Source: Sphingomonas bacterium (GTDB taxonomy: Bacteria; Pseudomonadota; Alphaproteobacteria; Sphingomonadales; Sphingomonadaceae). Taken from it: DNA of 8,752 bases. This document shows, piece by piece, positions 1 to 6,754 of the stretch (the stretch's first letter is position 1; each line of letters begins with the position of its first letter). The translations under genes and the position numbers were made by a program. The stretch is taken from NCBI GenBank assembly GCA_026785965.1, contig JAJAYY010000266.1, positions 1-8,752 of the forward strand, written 5' to 3'. Under the pieces are notes generated by a model that ran no database searches, had not been told where the DNA came from, and was given only the letters and a program-made list of their open reading frames with translations.

Positions 1-44
1 CCATCCGCAGGTGCTTCAAGACACCCACGAAATCTGTGTGAAGC

Positions 45-416
45 TTACTTGAGCTCGACGGTGCCGCCGGCTTCTTCGATCTGCTTCTTGATCTTCTCGG
101 CTTCAGCCTTGTTGACGCCTTCCTTGATCGCTTTCGGAGCGCCTTCGACCAGCGCCTTGGCTTCGCCGAGGCCGAGCTGGGTGATCGCGCGGACTTCCTT
201 GATGACATTGATCTTCTTGCCACCGTCGCCGGTCAGGATCACGTCGAACTCGGTCTGCTCTTCGACTTCGGGGCCAGCGGCAGCGGCCGGGCCGGCGACG
301 GCGACGGCAGCGGCGGCCGAAACGCCCCACTTCTCTTCGAGCAGCTTGGCCAGCTCGGCGGCTTCGAGGACGGTCAGCGCCGACAGGCTGTCGACGATCT
401 TGTTGAGGTCTGCCAT
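45..416 (-). CDS. rplL: 50S ribosomal protein L7/L12
   Basis: This is the stalk protein of the large ribosomal subunit, which binds L10 as dimers and recruits translational GTPases. The 123-residue product is the normal family length. It shows the N-terminal dimerisation helices (about residues 1-31), an Ala/Pro/Gly-rich flexible hinge (about 33-50), and the conserved C-terminal globular domain (about 55-123) with the [12 protein letters not shown] and [13 protein letters not shown] segments that contact elongation factors. The start is supported by an AAGGAG ribosome-binding site six bases upstream. It lies 59 bases after rplJ in the same direction, the standard rplJ-rplL pair. rpoB would be expected beyond the left edge. 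Family identity is established knowledge and the call is very secure. Confidence 0.98.
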   Translation of the reverse strand: MADLNKIVDSLSALTVLEAAELAKLLEEKWGVSAAAAVAVAGPAAAAGPEVEEQTEFDVILTGDGGKKINVIKEVRAITQLGLGEAKALVEGAPKAIKEGVNKAEAEKIKKQIEEAGGTVELK

Positions 417-430
417 TTTAAACTCCTTGC

Positions 431-443
431 GGGCCAGTGGCCC
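431..443 (-). promoter_or_regulatory. Small hairpin between rplJ and rplL
   Basis: On the transcribed strand GGGCCACTGGCCC can form a 5-bp G+C stem with a three-base loop. It lies a few bases before the rplL ribosome-binding site. It has no following T tract, so it is not an intrinsic terminator. It could slow RNA decay or tune rplL translation, since L12 is made in excess over L10. The structure is read from the sequence and the function is inference. Confidence 0.35.
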
Positions 444-475
444 TTGATGTCGTGCGTTGAAACTTTAGCGAAAAA

Positions 476-988
476 TCAGGCTGCCTTGGCGGCATAGGCA
501 CCGGTCACGCGAGCGATCATGCTCGCGGGCTCGATGGCGATGCGCGCGATCTTGGTGGCGGGCGCCATCAGGAGCCCAACCAACGTACCGCGCAGCTGAT
601 CGAGGCTCGGAAGCGCGGCGAGCGCCTTGATTCCGTTCACATCGAGCAGCGTGTCGCCCATCGCCCCGCCAACGATCTCGAGACGATCATTGGTCTTGGC
701 GAATTCCACTGCGACCTTGGCGGCCGCAACGGGATCGATCGAGGTCGCCAAAGCGGTCGGGCCGGTCAGCATGTCGCTGATTGGTCCGTACTTGGTGCCT
801 TTGAGCGCGATCAGGGCAAGCCGGTTCTTCGCAACCTTGAACTGGGCTCCGGCGTCGCGCATCTTCAGGCGCAAGTCGGTGGACTGGGCCACCGTCAGGC
901 CGAGATTGCGGGTGATCACCACCACGCTGGTCTCGGTGAAGACGCTCTTCAGCTCGGCAACCAGATCGGCTTTTTGCGAACGATCCAT
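476..988 (-). CDS. rplJ: 50S ribosomal protein L10
   Basis: L10 anchors the L7/L12 dimers to the ribosome and in many bacteria represses its own operon by binding its mRNA leader. I place the start at the ATG with complement 986-988, giving MDRSQKADLV and 170 residues, the usual family length. A strong AAGGAG lies seven bases upstream. The open frame continues to 1129, but that extension has no L10 similarity and would be far too long. Recognisable segments are the N-terminal helix with ELKSVFTETSVVVITRN, the FKVAKNRLALIALKGTKY core, and the C-terminal Ala-rich helices that bind L7/L12 and end in ARVTGAYAAKAA. It is co-directional with rplL. Very secure. Confidence 0.97.
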   Translation of the reverse strand: MDRSQKADLVAELKSVFTETSVVVITRNLGLTVAQSTDLRLKMRDAGAQFKVAKNRLALIALKGTKYGPISDMLTGPTALATSIDPVAAAKVAVEFAKTNDRLEIVGGAMGDTLLDVNGIKALAALPSLDQLRGTLVGLLMAPATKIARIAIEPASMIARVTGAYAAKAA

Positions 989-1051
989 GCCATACTCCTT
1001 TTCGGCCAAAGCAAGGCTCTGGCCGAGGTTCAAACGACCTCGCCGCCGACT

Positions 1052-1082
1052 GGCGACGAAGCGCCCGTCGCCGGATGGCGAC
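1052..1082 (-). promoter_or_regulatory. Mutually exclusive hairpins in the rplJ leader
   Basis: The plus strand carries GGCGAC at 1052-1057, GTCGCC at 1067-1072 and GGCGAC again at 1077-1082. In RNA the central element can pair perfectly with either neighbour: one hairpin has a 6-bp stem and 9-base loop, the other a 6-bp stem and 4-base loop. They cannot form together. The site is about 65-95 bases before the L10 start, where autogenous L10 leaders act in other bacteria. The pairing is visible, but a regulatory role is inferred. Confidence 0.4.
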
Positions 1083-1257
1083 AAAGGCAAATGTCCGGGG
1101 GGCTGGATCAAGGGCGCGACCGAAGCCAACGCACGACCGGAGGCGCAAAAGCGCTTGTCCGTCTAAATTCCTGTCCCCGTCTAGGCCGCGAATTAAGGAG
1201 CAAGCTCCAGCGACTGTCTCGGACGAGTGTCCCATAGCGAACCATCGGACGAGCGGG

Positions 1258-1285
1258 CCTATAGCCGATTTCGCGGCCCAATCAA
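1258..1285 (-). promoter_or_regulatory. Candidate rplJL promoter
   Basis: On the minus strand, TTGATT (complement of 1280-1285) is followed after 16 bases by TATAGG (complement of 1258-1263), a good vegetative-type -35/-10 pair. Transcription would start near 1250 and give a leader of about 260 bases before rplJ. A separate promoter is needed because the four-gene insertion and the terminator after rplA cut rplJL off from rplKA. Motif matches in G+C-rich DNA are not decisive. Confidence 0.4.
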
Positions 1286-1424
1286 CCCGTCATGCACCGG
1301 AATGCGGCTTGAGCCTTTGCCCCAGCCCCGAGCGCGGCCGGCGCCGCTGACCTGCAGCTGTGACGCTTGACAAAATAAGCGCGCAAGCGCCCCCATTCCC
1401 GCTGGTTGTGACAGGGGGGCATCG

Positions 1425-2495
1425 ATGATCCCGCAACACCTTAAGTCGTGGTTGTCTGCGCTGTTGCTGTTGGTCGGCGTAACGCTGACCGGTGCGCCGG
1501 CATTAGCTGGTCCGGGGGTTACTCCCGCACGAATCGTCGCAATCGGCGACCTTCACGGCGATTTTGACGCGTGGCGGGCGATCGCCCGCGCGGCGAAGCT
1601 AATCGACGACGCTGGCCGGTGGACGGGGCAAAAGACGGTGCTGGTCCAGACTGGCGACATCGTTGACCGCGGTCCCGACTCGCTCAAGATCATTCGTGAT
1701 TTGATGCGGCTCGAGCGCGAGGCGGCGCGCGCTGGCGGGCGCGTCATCGTGCTGGTCGGCAATCATGAAGCGATGATGGTCACCGATGATTTGCGGTACG
1801 TCCATCCGGGCGAATTTGCCGCCTTCGTCGACCGCCAGTCGGCGCGCCGCCGCGACCAGGTCTTCGCCGCCAATCGGCTGGCTATCGAAGCCGCGTATCG
1901 ACGCCAGGACGCGACGCTGACGGCGCCGGCGATTCGTGACCGCTGGCTCGCCAGAACAAAGCTCGGACAGCTCGAATATGAGGCCGCCTGGGCGCCGACC
2001 GGGGAGCTTGGGCGATGGATCATCGGCAAGCCGGCGATCGTCCGTCTCGGCTCGACACTGTTCGTCCACGGCGGCCTCAGTCCGGCTTATGCGGCGGTGC
2101 CGCTCGATGACATCAATCGCCGCGTCAAGGCGGCGCTGCTGGCGCGCGAAACCGCGGTCGAATCGATCATCAACGATCCTGCCGGCCCGCTGTGGTATCG
2201 CGGGCTGGCCGGGCTGCCGGTCGAAGGCGCACCCGCGCCGGCGGTGCCGCTGCTGCCGATCGCCGAGCAGCTTGACATCGTGCTCAAGGCGGCAGCGGCG
2301 CAGCGCATCGTTATCGGCCACACCCCGCTGCTGCGCGGAGTCCAGGTGTCCGAAGGCGGGCGGCTGGTGCGGATCGATAGCGGCATTTCGCGCGCCTACA
2401 GCGGCGTCCCGGGCTATGTCGAAATCCTCGGCGAGCGCGTCTTCACGCACAATGTGCCGCGCCCGCCCGGCACCGCAGCAGGGGGAAAACCATGA
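1425..2495 (+). CDS. Exported calcineurin-like metallophosphoesterase (Shewanella-like phosphatase type)
   Basis: The 356-residue product starts with a signal peptide (about residues 1-28: charged start, Leu-rich core, APALA-G cleavage pattern), so it probably acts in the periplasm. The complete dimetal phosphoesterase motif set follows in order: GDLHGD (41-46), GDIVDRG (77-83), GNHE (112-115), FVHGGLSP (213-220) and GHTP (298-301). GDxHG, GDxxDRG, GNHE and a later HGG are typical of the PPP-like branch, and this layout resembles bacterial Shewanella-like protein phosphatases. The substrate could be a phosphoprotein or a small phosphate ester and is not visible. The ATG follows a G-rich ribosome-binding site (AGGGGGG). 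Its stop overlaps the next gene by four bases, so the two are probably translated together. The fold is secure, the substrate unknown. Confidence 0.9.
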   Translation: MIPQHLKSWLSALLLLVGVTLTGAPALAGPGVTPARIVAIGDLHGDFDAWRAIARAAKLIDDAGRWTGQKTVLVQTGDIVDRGPDSLKIIRDLMRLEREAARAGGRVIVLVGNHEAMMVTDDLRYVHPGEFAAFVDRQSARRRDQVFAANRLAIEAAYRRQDATLTAPAIRDRWLARTKLGQLEYEAAWAPTGELGRWIIGKPAIVRLGSTLFVHGGLSPAYAAVPLDDINRRVKAALLARETAVESIINDPAGPLWYRGLAGLPVEGAPAPAVPLLPIAEQLDIVLKAAAAQRIVIGHTPLLRGVQVSEGGRLVRIDSGISRAYSGVPGYVEILGERVFTHNVPRPPGTAAGGKP

Positions 2496-3538
2496 TCCGC
2501 ATGATGCTTGCACTGTTCGGCGCGACAATCGTCGCCGGCCCGGCACTGGCGCAGCAAGCAACCCCATTGTTCGCCAGCGATCAGCCCATGCAGCTCGAAA
2601 TCCGCGGCCCGATTGTTGCGCTGATCAGTGGTTCGCGGACCAACGTCGCGACGCGCCACGCCCGCCTGACGCTGTCGGGCAGCGGCGAAGTCCATGCTGT
2701 GCGCCTGACGCCGCGCGGAATCACCCGGCTGCGGCGCGAAACCTGCCAATTCCCGCCGCTGCGGGTCGAATTCTCGCAAGCTCCACCCGCGACTTCGGTG
2801 TTTGCGCATCAGCGTCGGCTCAAGCTCGTCACCCATTGCCAGCCGAGCAGCGCGTTCCAGCAACATCTTTTGCTAGAATATGCCGCCTACCGTTTGTACA
2901 ATCTGATTACCCCCGAAAGCTTCCGCGCGCGGCTCGCAACCATCGATTATGCCGATGGTGCCTCAGCGCGACCTTATATTTCGCGCCCCGGCTTCTTCAT
3001 CGAGGACCGCGACGACGTTGGACGGCGCATCGGACGCAAACCAGCGACGGTCGGCGAACGCGTTTCGATCACTCGCATCGATCCCGCGGCCGCCGCTCGG
3101 GTTGCGATGTTCGAATATATGATCGGCAATCTCGATTGGGCGATCACCGCGAGTCCGAAAGGTGACGAATGCTGCCACAACAGCCGGCTGCTGGCAGTGC
3201 CGAACAGCTCGAATGTCGCTGCCAATCTGGTGCCGGTGCCGTACGACTTCGATTTTTCGGGCCTCGTCGACGCACCCTATGCGGTCCCCCCCGACGGGTC
3301 CGACGTTTCGGTCCGGCGGCGGGTTTATCGCGGCTATTGCAGGCACAATGTCCAGGCCCGCGCGGCCGCAGCCGACTTCCGCGCCAAGCGCAGCGCACTG
3401 CTCGCCGAGATCGGCACGATAACCGGGCTCGACGAGCGCAACCGGCGCAAGGCGATCGCCTATCTTGAAGACTTCTTCGCCGACATCGCCACCGATCAGC
3501 GCGTCGAACAAAAACTGCTCGCCCGCTGTCTCAAATAG
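2492..3538 (+). CDS. Exported protein of unknown function with CotH/FAM20-like kinase-fold signatures
   Basis: The 348-residue product has a signal peptide (about 1-20, GPALA-QQ), so an exported location is likely. It is not a named family to me, but its motif order looks like an atypical secretory kinase: RRLKLVTHC (108-116, possible nucleotide-binding Lys111), HLLLEYAAYRLYNLIT (125-140, possible helix-C Glu129), YMIGNLDWA (209-217, possible catalytic-loop Asp215), an HN pair (229-230) and YDFDFSGLV (251-259, possible metal-binding Asp252 or Asp254). CotH and FAM20 proteins have a comparable Asn-Asp catalytic loop followed by an Asp-Phe metal motif. Six cysteines in the mature part could form disulfides. 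The start codon overlaps the phosphatase stop (ATGA), indicating a coupled pair. The last 8 bases overlap the convergent DUF4956 gene. That it is a real exported protein is likely; kinase activity is inference. Confidence 0.82.
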   Translation: MIRMMLALFGATIVAGPALAQQATPLFASDQPMQLEIRGPIVALISGSRTNVATRHARLTLSGSGEVHAVRLTPRGITRLRRETCQFPPLRVEFSQAPPATSVFAHQRRLKLVTHCQPSSAFQQHLLLEYAAYRLYNLITPESFRARLATIDYADGASARPYISRPGFFIEDRDDVGRRIGRKPATVGERVSITRIDPAAAARVAMFEYMIGNLDWAITASPKGDECCHNSRLLAVPNSSNVAANLVPVPYDFDFSGLVDAPYAVPPDGSDVSVRRRVYRGYCRHNVQARAAAADFRAKRSALLAEIGTITGLDERNRRKAIAYLEDFFADIATDQRVEQKLLARCLK

Positions 3539-4211
3539 TTGAGCCGGGCGGGGCTGGAGTTGGCGGCGGCTGGAGCGGGGCGCTGGTCGCGTTGTGCGGG
3601 TTGAAGTCGCTGAGATAGCGCTTCATCCCCTGGCGCTCGCCATATTCGCTCCACCACAAAGCGAGGAAGCAATAGTTGAAGGCGATCGACATCACCATCG
3701 CCAGCTCGACCGCGCCAATGCCGGAGGCGAGCCCGATCCCCACCGACAGCAGGATGAACAAGGCATCGCCCGAGCTTTTGAGGCTGTTCTTGAACCGCAC
3801 CGCGCCAGCGATCCCGCCCAGCGCGAACGCCAGCGAGAGCGAGTTCTGGACAACGATCACGATGCTGGTGACGACCAGCGGCAGGATCAGGATCGTGCTG
3901 ATCAGCGACTGATCATATTCGTCGCCGCTGCGGATCGCCATATAGGTCACGCTGACCGGGATCGCGGTGACCAAAGCGCCGATGATCGCGATCGCCAGCC
4001 ACACCAAGCTTTCGCCTGTGCTCTTGACGTCGGCGATCGGCGCCGAGCTGCCGCCGAGCAGGCCCTTGTCGGTCTGGGTGATCATCGCCTTGACCCCGCC
4101 GATCGGAAGATGATCCTTGAGCCACGGGAACAGGGTCACCGCGGCCCACGCCAGTGCGGCAATCATAACGTAATAGACCGTCAGCTTGGTCAAGAGTCGT
4201 AACGCGCCCAT
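3531..4211 (-). CDS. DUF4956 family membrane protein
   Basis: This is an inner-membrane protein of unknown biochemical function. From the ATG with complement 4209-4211 it has 226 residues. Probable membrane segments lie at about 10-30, 69-92, 104-124, 149-165 and 168-186. The best signature is residues 126-164, with LAFALGGIAGAVRFKNSLK then a hydrophobic GIGLASG run, which I recognise as the DUF4956 core. The tail (about 205-226) is Pro/Ala-rich. An AGAGGGG ribosome-binding site supports this start, and the open frame upstream to 4280 would overlap ppk2. It begins 25 bases after ppk2 in the same direction, so the two are probably one transcript. Bacterial DUF4956 genes often neighbour VTC polyphosphate polymerases and CotH proteins, which fits a phosphate-polymer role by association only. 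Its 3' end overlaps the convergent gene by 8 bases. Confidence 0.87.
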   Translation of the reverse strand: MGALRLLTKLTVYYVMIAALAWAAVTLFPWLKDHLPIGGVKAMITQTDKGLLGGSSAPIADVKSTGESLVWLAIAIIGALVTAIPVSVTYMAIRSGDEYDQSLISTILILPLVVTSIVIVVQNSLSLAFALGGIAGAVRFKNSLKSSGDALFILLSVGIGLASGIGAVELAMVMSIAFNYCFLALWWSEYGERQGMKRYLSDFNPHNATSAPLQPPPTPAPPGSTI

Positions 4212-4236
4212 CGCATGCCCCTCTTTGTTGCGTCGT

Positions 4237-5055
4237 CTAATTGTCCTCGTCAGTGTCTTCGCGCGCCGCCGATTCGACATCGAAGTCGTCGATTGGATCG
4301 AGCACGCCGTATTTTTCCTTTATCGGCTTGTCGTCGAGCGGCGGCCACAGGATTTCGGGCTGCGGCAGCTTGGTGTCGGGCAGCCGATCGAGCAGATCCT
4401 GGAGCAAGGTCAGCCGCCCAAGCGACTGGTCGTTGAAATCGATCAGGGTCCACGGCGCATATTTGGTGTGGGTCTTGGCGAGCATCGCTTCGCGGGCCTT
4501 GGTGTAGGCATCATATTTGTCGCGGGCGGCGAGGTCGATCGGCGACAGCTTCCAGCGCCGCAGCGGGTTGTTGAGCCGCCTTTCGAACCGCTCCTCTTGC
4601 TTTTCCTGGTCGCAGCACAGCCAATATTTGAACAATAATATCCCGTCGTCGACCAGTTGGCGCTCGAACTGCGGGGCGGCCTCAAGGAACGCCTCGGTTT
4701 CGGCGGCGGTGCAGAAGCCCATCACTTTTTCGACCCCGGCGCGATTGTACCAGCTGCGATCGAACAAGGCGATTTCGCCGCCAGTCGGCAAATTTTCGGC
4801 GTAGCGCTGGAAATACCATTGGCCGCGTTCGCGCTCGCTCGGGGCTGACAATGCGACGACGTGACAATGGCGCGGATTGAGGCTGTTGGCGAACATCGCG
4901 ATCGAGCCGCCCTTGCCGGCGGTATCGCGGCCTTCAAACAGGATGACGAGGCGTTGGCCGGTCTCCGAAATCCACCGCGCCGCATCGCTCAATTCCTTGA
5001 GCAACGGGGTGACCAGCGCTTCATACTCTTTCTTCTTGAGTCCGCCCATCGCCAC
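4237..5055 (-). CDS. ppk2: Polyphosphate kinase 2, class I type
   Basis: PPK2 transfers phosphate between polyphosphate and nucleoside diphosphates, mainly making NTPs from NDPs in class I enzymes; it is cytoplasmic. The 272-residue product has the Walker A loop [11 protein letters not shown] (41-51, Lys48), the [14 protein letters not shown] block (72-85), the Walker B region [14 protein letters not shown] (96-109, Asp99), and the lid region with FKYWLC and [26 protein letters not shown] (split as 142-147 and 166-191). The length fits a single-domain class I protein. One Thr replaces the more usual Ala in GRDxAGKGG. The C-terminus is unusually acidic. ATGs at codons 1 and 3 are both possible starts after a G-rich ribosome-binding site. 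It follows the rplA terminator and precedes the DUF4956 gene by 25 bases. The family is secure and the nucleotide preference is inferred. Confidence 0.94.
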   Translation of the reverse strand: MAMGGLKKKEYEALVTPLLKELSDAARWISETGQRLVILFEGRDTAGKGGSIAMFANSLNPRHCHVVALSAPSERERGQWYFQRYAENLPTGGEIALFDRSWYNRAGVEKVMGFCTAAETEAFLEAAPQFERQLVDDGILLFKYWLCCDQEKQEERFERRLNNPLRRWKLSPIDLAARDKYDAYTKAREAMLAKTHTKYAPWTLIDFNDQSLGRLTLLQDLLDRLPDTKLPQPEILWPPLDDKPIKEKYGVLDPIDDFDVESAAREDTDEDN

Positions 5056-5110
5056 CCCCCGTCATCAGACTGTCAAAGATCGGCGCCGCCCGCAACTGGT
5101 CTGGACATAG

Positions 5111-5141
5111 AAAAGGGGCCGAAGCGTTGGCTCCGACCCCT
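5111..5141 (-). terminator. Intrinsic terminator after rplA
   Basis: On the minus strand an AGGGGTCGGAGC arm pairs with GCTTCGGCCCCT across a four-base loop; ten of twelve positions pair. TTTT and then CTAT follow directly. It lies about 25 bases after the rplA stop, in the right orientation to end the rplKA transcript and insulate ppk2. Confidence 0.85.
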
Positions 5142-5165
5142 GATTCGTTCGCATGGTAGCGAAGC

Positions 5166-5861
5166 TTACGCCCCGGCGACCTCGGTCAGATCGACCTTGA
5201 CGCCCGGGCCCATGCTCGAGCTCATCGCGACCTTCTTGACATATTTACCCTTGGCGCCCGACGGCTTGGCCTTGACGATGGCGTCGAGGAAGGCATCGAA
5301 ATTGGCCTTGAGATCGGCCTCGGGGAAGCTCGCCTTGCCGATTCCGGCGTGGATGATCCCGGCCTTTTCAACGCGGAATTCGACCTGGCCCGATTTCGCC
5401 GCCTTGACCGCCTCGGCGACGTTCGGGGTGACCGTGCCAAGCTTGGGGTTGGGCATCAGGCCCTTGGGCCCGAGCACCTTACCCAGACGGCCGACGAGGC
5501 CCATCATGTCGGGGGTGGCGATGACCCGGTCGAAGTCGATCTTGCCGCCCTGGATCGCTTCCATCAGATCCTCGGCACCGACCACTTCGGCACCGGCCGC
5601 GGTCGCTTGATCGGCCTTGTCGCCGCGCGCGAACACCGCGACGCGGACGTCCTTGCCGGTGCCCTTGGGGAGGTTGACCACGCCGCGGACCATCTGGTCG
5701 GCGTGGCGCGGATCGACACCCAGCGCGATCGCGACTTCGACGGTCTCGTCGAACTTCGAGGTCGCGAGGCTCTTCACAAGGCCGATCGCTTCGTCGACGG
5801 CGTACAGCTTGGTCGAGTCGACCTTGTCGGCCTGGCTCTTGATTTTCTTGGTGATCGCCAT
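5166..5861 (-). CDS. rplA: 50S ribosomal protein L1
   Basis: L1 binds 23S rRNA at the mobile L1 stalk, helps release E-site tRNA, and in many bacteria represses the L11 operon. I use the ATG with complement 5859-5861 ([10 protein letters not shown]), giving 231 residues, the family norm. It has GGAGGG eight bases upstream; the open frame extends 18 bases further but lacks support. Hallmarks are the internal [12 protein letters not shown] and [17 protein letters not shown] stretch, [32 protein letters not shown] (split here only by description, middle of the protein), and the C-terminal [21 protein letters not shown] region. It starts four bases after the rplK stop, so the two are one operon ending at the downstream terminator. 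Very secure. Confidence 0.97.
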   Translation of the reverse strand: MAITKKIKSQADKVDSTKLYAVDEAIGLVKSLATSKFDETVEVAIALGVDPRHADQMVRGVVNLPKGTGKDVRVAVFARGDKADQATAAGAEVVGAEDLMEAIQGGKIDFDRVIATPDMMGLVGRLGKVLGPKGLMPNPKLGTVTPNVAEAVKAAKSGQVEFRVEKAGIIHAGIGKASFPEADLKANFDAFLDAIVKAKPSGAKGKYVKKVAMSSSMGPGVKVDLTEVAGA

Positions 5862-5865
5862 GGTC

Positions 5866-6297
5866 TTAACCCTCCACAACCTGGAGACCCATCGCGCGAG
5901 CGGAGCCTTCGATGATCTTGGTCGCCGCGACGAGGTCGTTGGCGTTCAAATCCTTCATTTTCGCGGTCGCGATTTCGGCCAGCTGAGAACGCTTGATCGT
6001 CCCCGCCGAAATCTTGCCCGGCTCCTTCGAGCCCGACTTCAATTTGGCCGCTTTCTTGAGCAGGAACGACGCCGGAGGCGTCTTCATAGTGAACGAGAAG
6101 CTGCGATCGGCATAGACCGTGATCACGGTCGGAATCGGCATCGCCTTTTCCAATTCCTGCGTCGCGGCGTTGAACTGCTTGCAGAATTCCATGATGTTGA
6201 CGCCGCGCTGACCCAGCGCCGGCCCGATCGGCGGCGACGGATTGGCGGCGCCGGCGGGCACCTGCAATTTGATGTAACCGGTAATTTTCTTGGCCAT
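5866..6297 (-). CDS. rplK: 50S ribosomal protein L11
   Basis: L11 is part of the GTPase-associated centre of the large subunit, the target region of thiostrepton, and is needed for RelA activation. The 143-residue product from the ATG with complement 6295-6297 ([11 protein letters not shown]) is full length. It has the Pro-rich N-terminal domain with [20 protein letters not shown], the linker after the [17 protein letters not shown] segment, and the C-terminal rRNA-binding domain with [13 protein letters not shown] and a final SARAMGLQV. The Shine-Dalgarno is modest (GAGTGAG). An in-frame ATG three codons earlier is a poorer start. nusG is not upstream as in most proteobacteria; a divergent accessory segment is there instead. 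Very secure. Confidence 0.97.
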   Translation of the reverse strand: MAKKITGYIKLQVPAGAANPSPPIGPALGQRGVNIMEFCKQFNAATQELEKAMPIPTVITVYADRSFSFTMKTPPASFLLKKAAKLKSGSKEPGKISAGTIKRSQLAEIATAKMKDLNANDLVAATKIIEGSARAMGLQVVEG

Positions 6298-6506
6298 TTG
6301 TCTCACTCTGTAGGGGGCCAGGCGATCGCTCGCTCAAAGCCCGTTCAAGTTTAGCGGTCCAGACGGCGCGCCGAAGCGTGCCTCCCGCGGCAGGTTTCCA
6401 ATCGTAAGGGTTGGAAGCGGCGCCCCTTAGCAAAGCCGCGCGGCGAAGGAAAGGGGAGCGTGCGATCCAACCATCCCGGCATGACGGGTTGCGGACGCTT
6501 AAGTTC

Positions 6507-6534
6507 ACTAAAGTCACAAGAGTCGTAGACTCAA
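6507..6534 (-). promoter_or_regulatory. Candidate rplKA promoter
   Basis: On the minus strand TTGAGT (complement of 6529-6534) and TTTAGT (complement of 6507-6512) are 16 bases apart, each matching four of six consensus positions. The leader before rplK would be about 200 bases. The inverted repeat GAGTC-GTA-GACTC (6520-6532) lies across the -35 box and spacer and could be an operator. This is a motif-level call only. Confidence 0.3.
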
Positions 6535-6735
6535 GCGCCATTTCGAGGGGGTCGCGGCGAATTTTGGGGAAAGTCGGGGCAACGGTGGAGGAAAGTCCGC
6601 GCATCGTGCGAGCCTGACAGGCGAATTCCTACATGGAAAGAGGTGTTTTGATATGCGACCGAAACGATGCAATGACACGCGCCAAGGCCATGAAACCGAA
6701 TGAAACCCGGCATTAAATCGCGACTTGCAAAATTA

Positions 6736-6746
6736 ACCTTGAAGGT
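6736..6746 (+). promoter_or_regulatory. MqsA-type operator palindrome
   Basis: ACCTTGAAGGT is a perfect 11-base palindrome around a central G. With the preceding A it reads AACCT-TGA-AGGTG, close to the AACCT-N3-AGGTT site bound by E. coli MqsA to repress mqsRA. It ends eight bases before the mqsR start codon and its right arm contains the likely ribosome-binding site (AAGGTG). The palindrome and its position are visible; binding by this antitoxin is inferred from the family. Confidence 0.6.
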
Positions 6747-6754
6747 GTATTTGC

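Larger units (their letters stand above)
989..1424. other. Divergent intergenic region and probable rplJ leader
   Basis: These 436 bases separate minus-strand rplJ from the plus-strand phosphoesterase gene. I see no convincing coding sequence, because open frames across it lack family signatures. The rplJ-proximal part is probably a transcribed leader with several inverted repeats, including GGCGAC/GTCGCC stems at 1052-1082 and GGAG-CAAG-CTCC at 1197-1208. The distal part probably holds promoters for both directions. On the plus strand, a perfect TTGACA at 1367-1372 is not followed at normal spacing by a good -10 box, so I do not call that promoter. Confidence 0.6.
6298..6754. other. Divergent intergenic region between rplK and mqsR
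   Basis: These 457 bases hold no gene I can support. The side nearer rplK is G+C-rich and probably its leader; it contains a hairpin with TTCCAA/TTGGAA arms at 6396-6416. A candidate rplK promoter lies at 6507-6534. From about 6600 to 6754 the DNA is more A+T-rich and leads into mqsR, as expected for the edge of acquired DNA. An 11-base GAGGAAAGTCC at about 6588-6598 resembles the conserved RNase P RNA core, but the rest of that RNA is absent. No tRNA is visible here. Confidence 0.6.

Noticed and set aside
989..1129. N-terminal extension of the L10 frame by about 47 residues
   Set aside because: The extension has no L10 similarity, while the ATG at complement 986-988 has a strong ribosome-binding site and gives the normal family length.
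1367..1399. TTGACA as a promoter for the phosphoesterase gene
   Set aside because: No acceptable -10 box lies 15-19 bases downstream in this G+C-rich stretch.
5071..5076. Minus-strand TTGACA upstream of ppk2
   Set aside because: A -10 at normal spacing would fall on the ppk2 start codon and has no TATAAT-like sequence.
6588..6598. GAGGAAAGTCC, identical to the conserved core of bacterial RNase P RNA
   Set aside because: The following bases do not continue the core (CGCGCATCG instead of GGGCTCC) and the later conserved blocks and overall fold are missing, so this is not rnpB. It is probably chance, or at most a tiny remnant.
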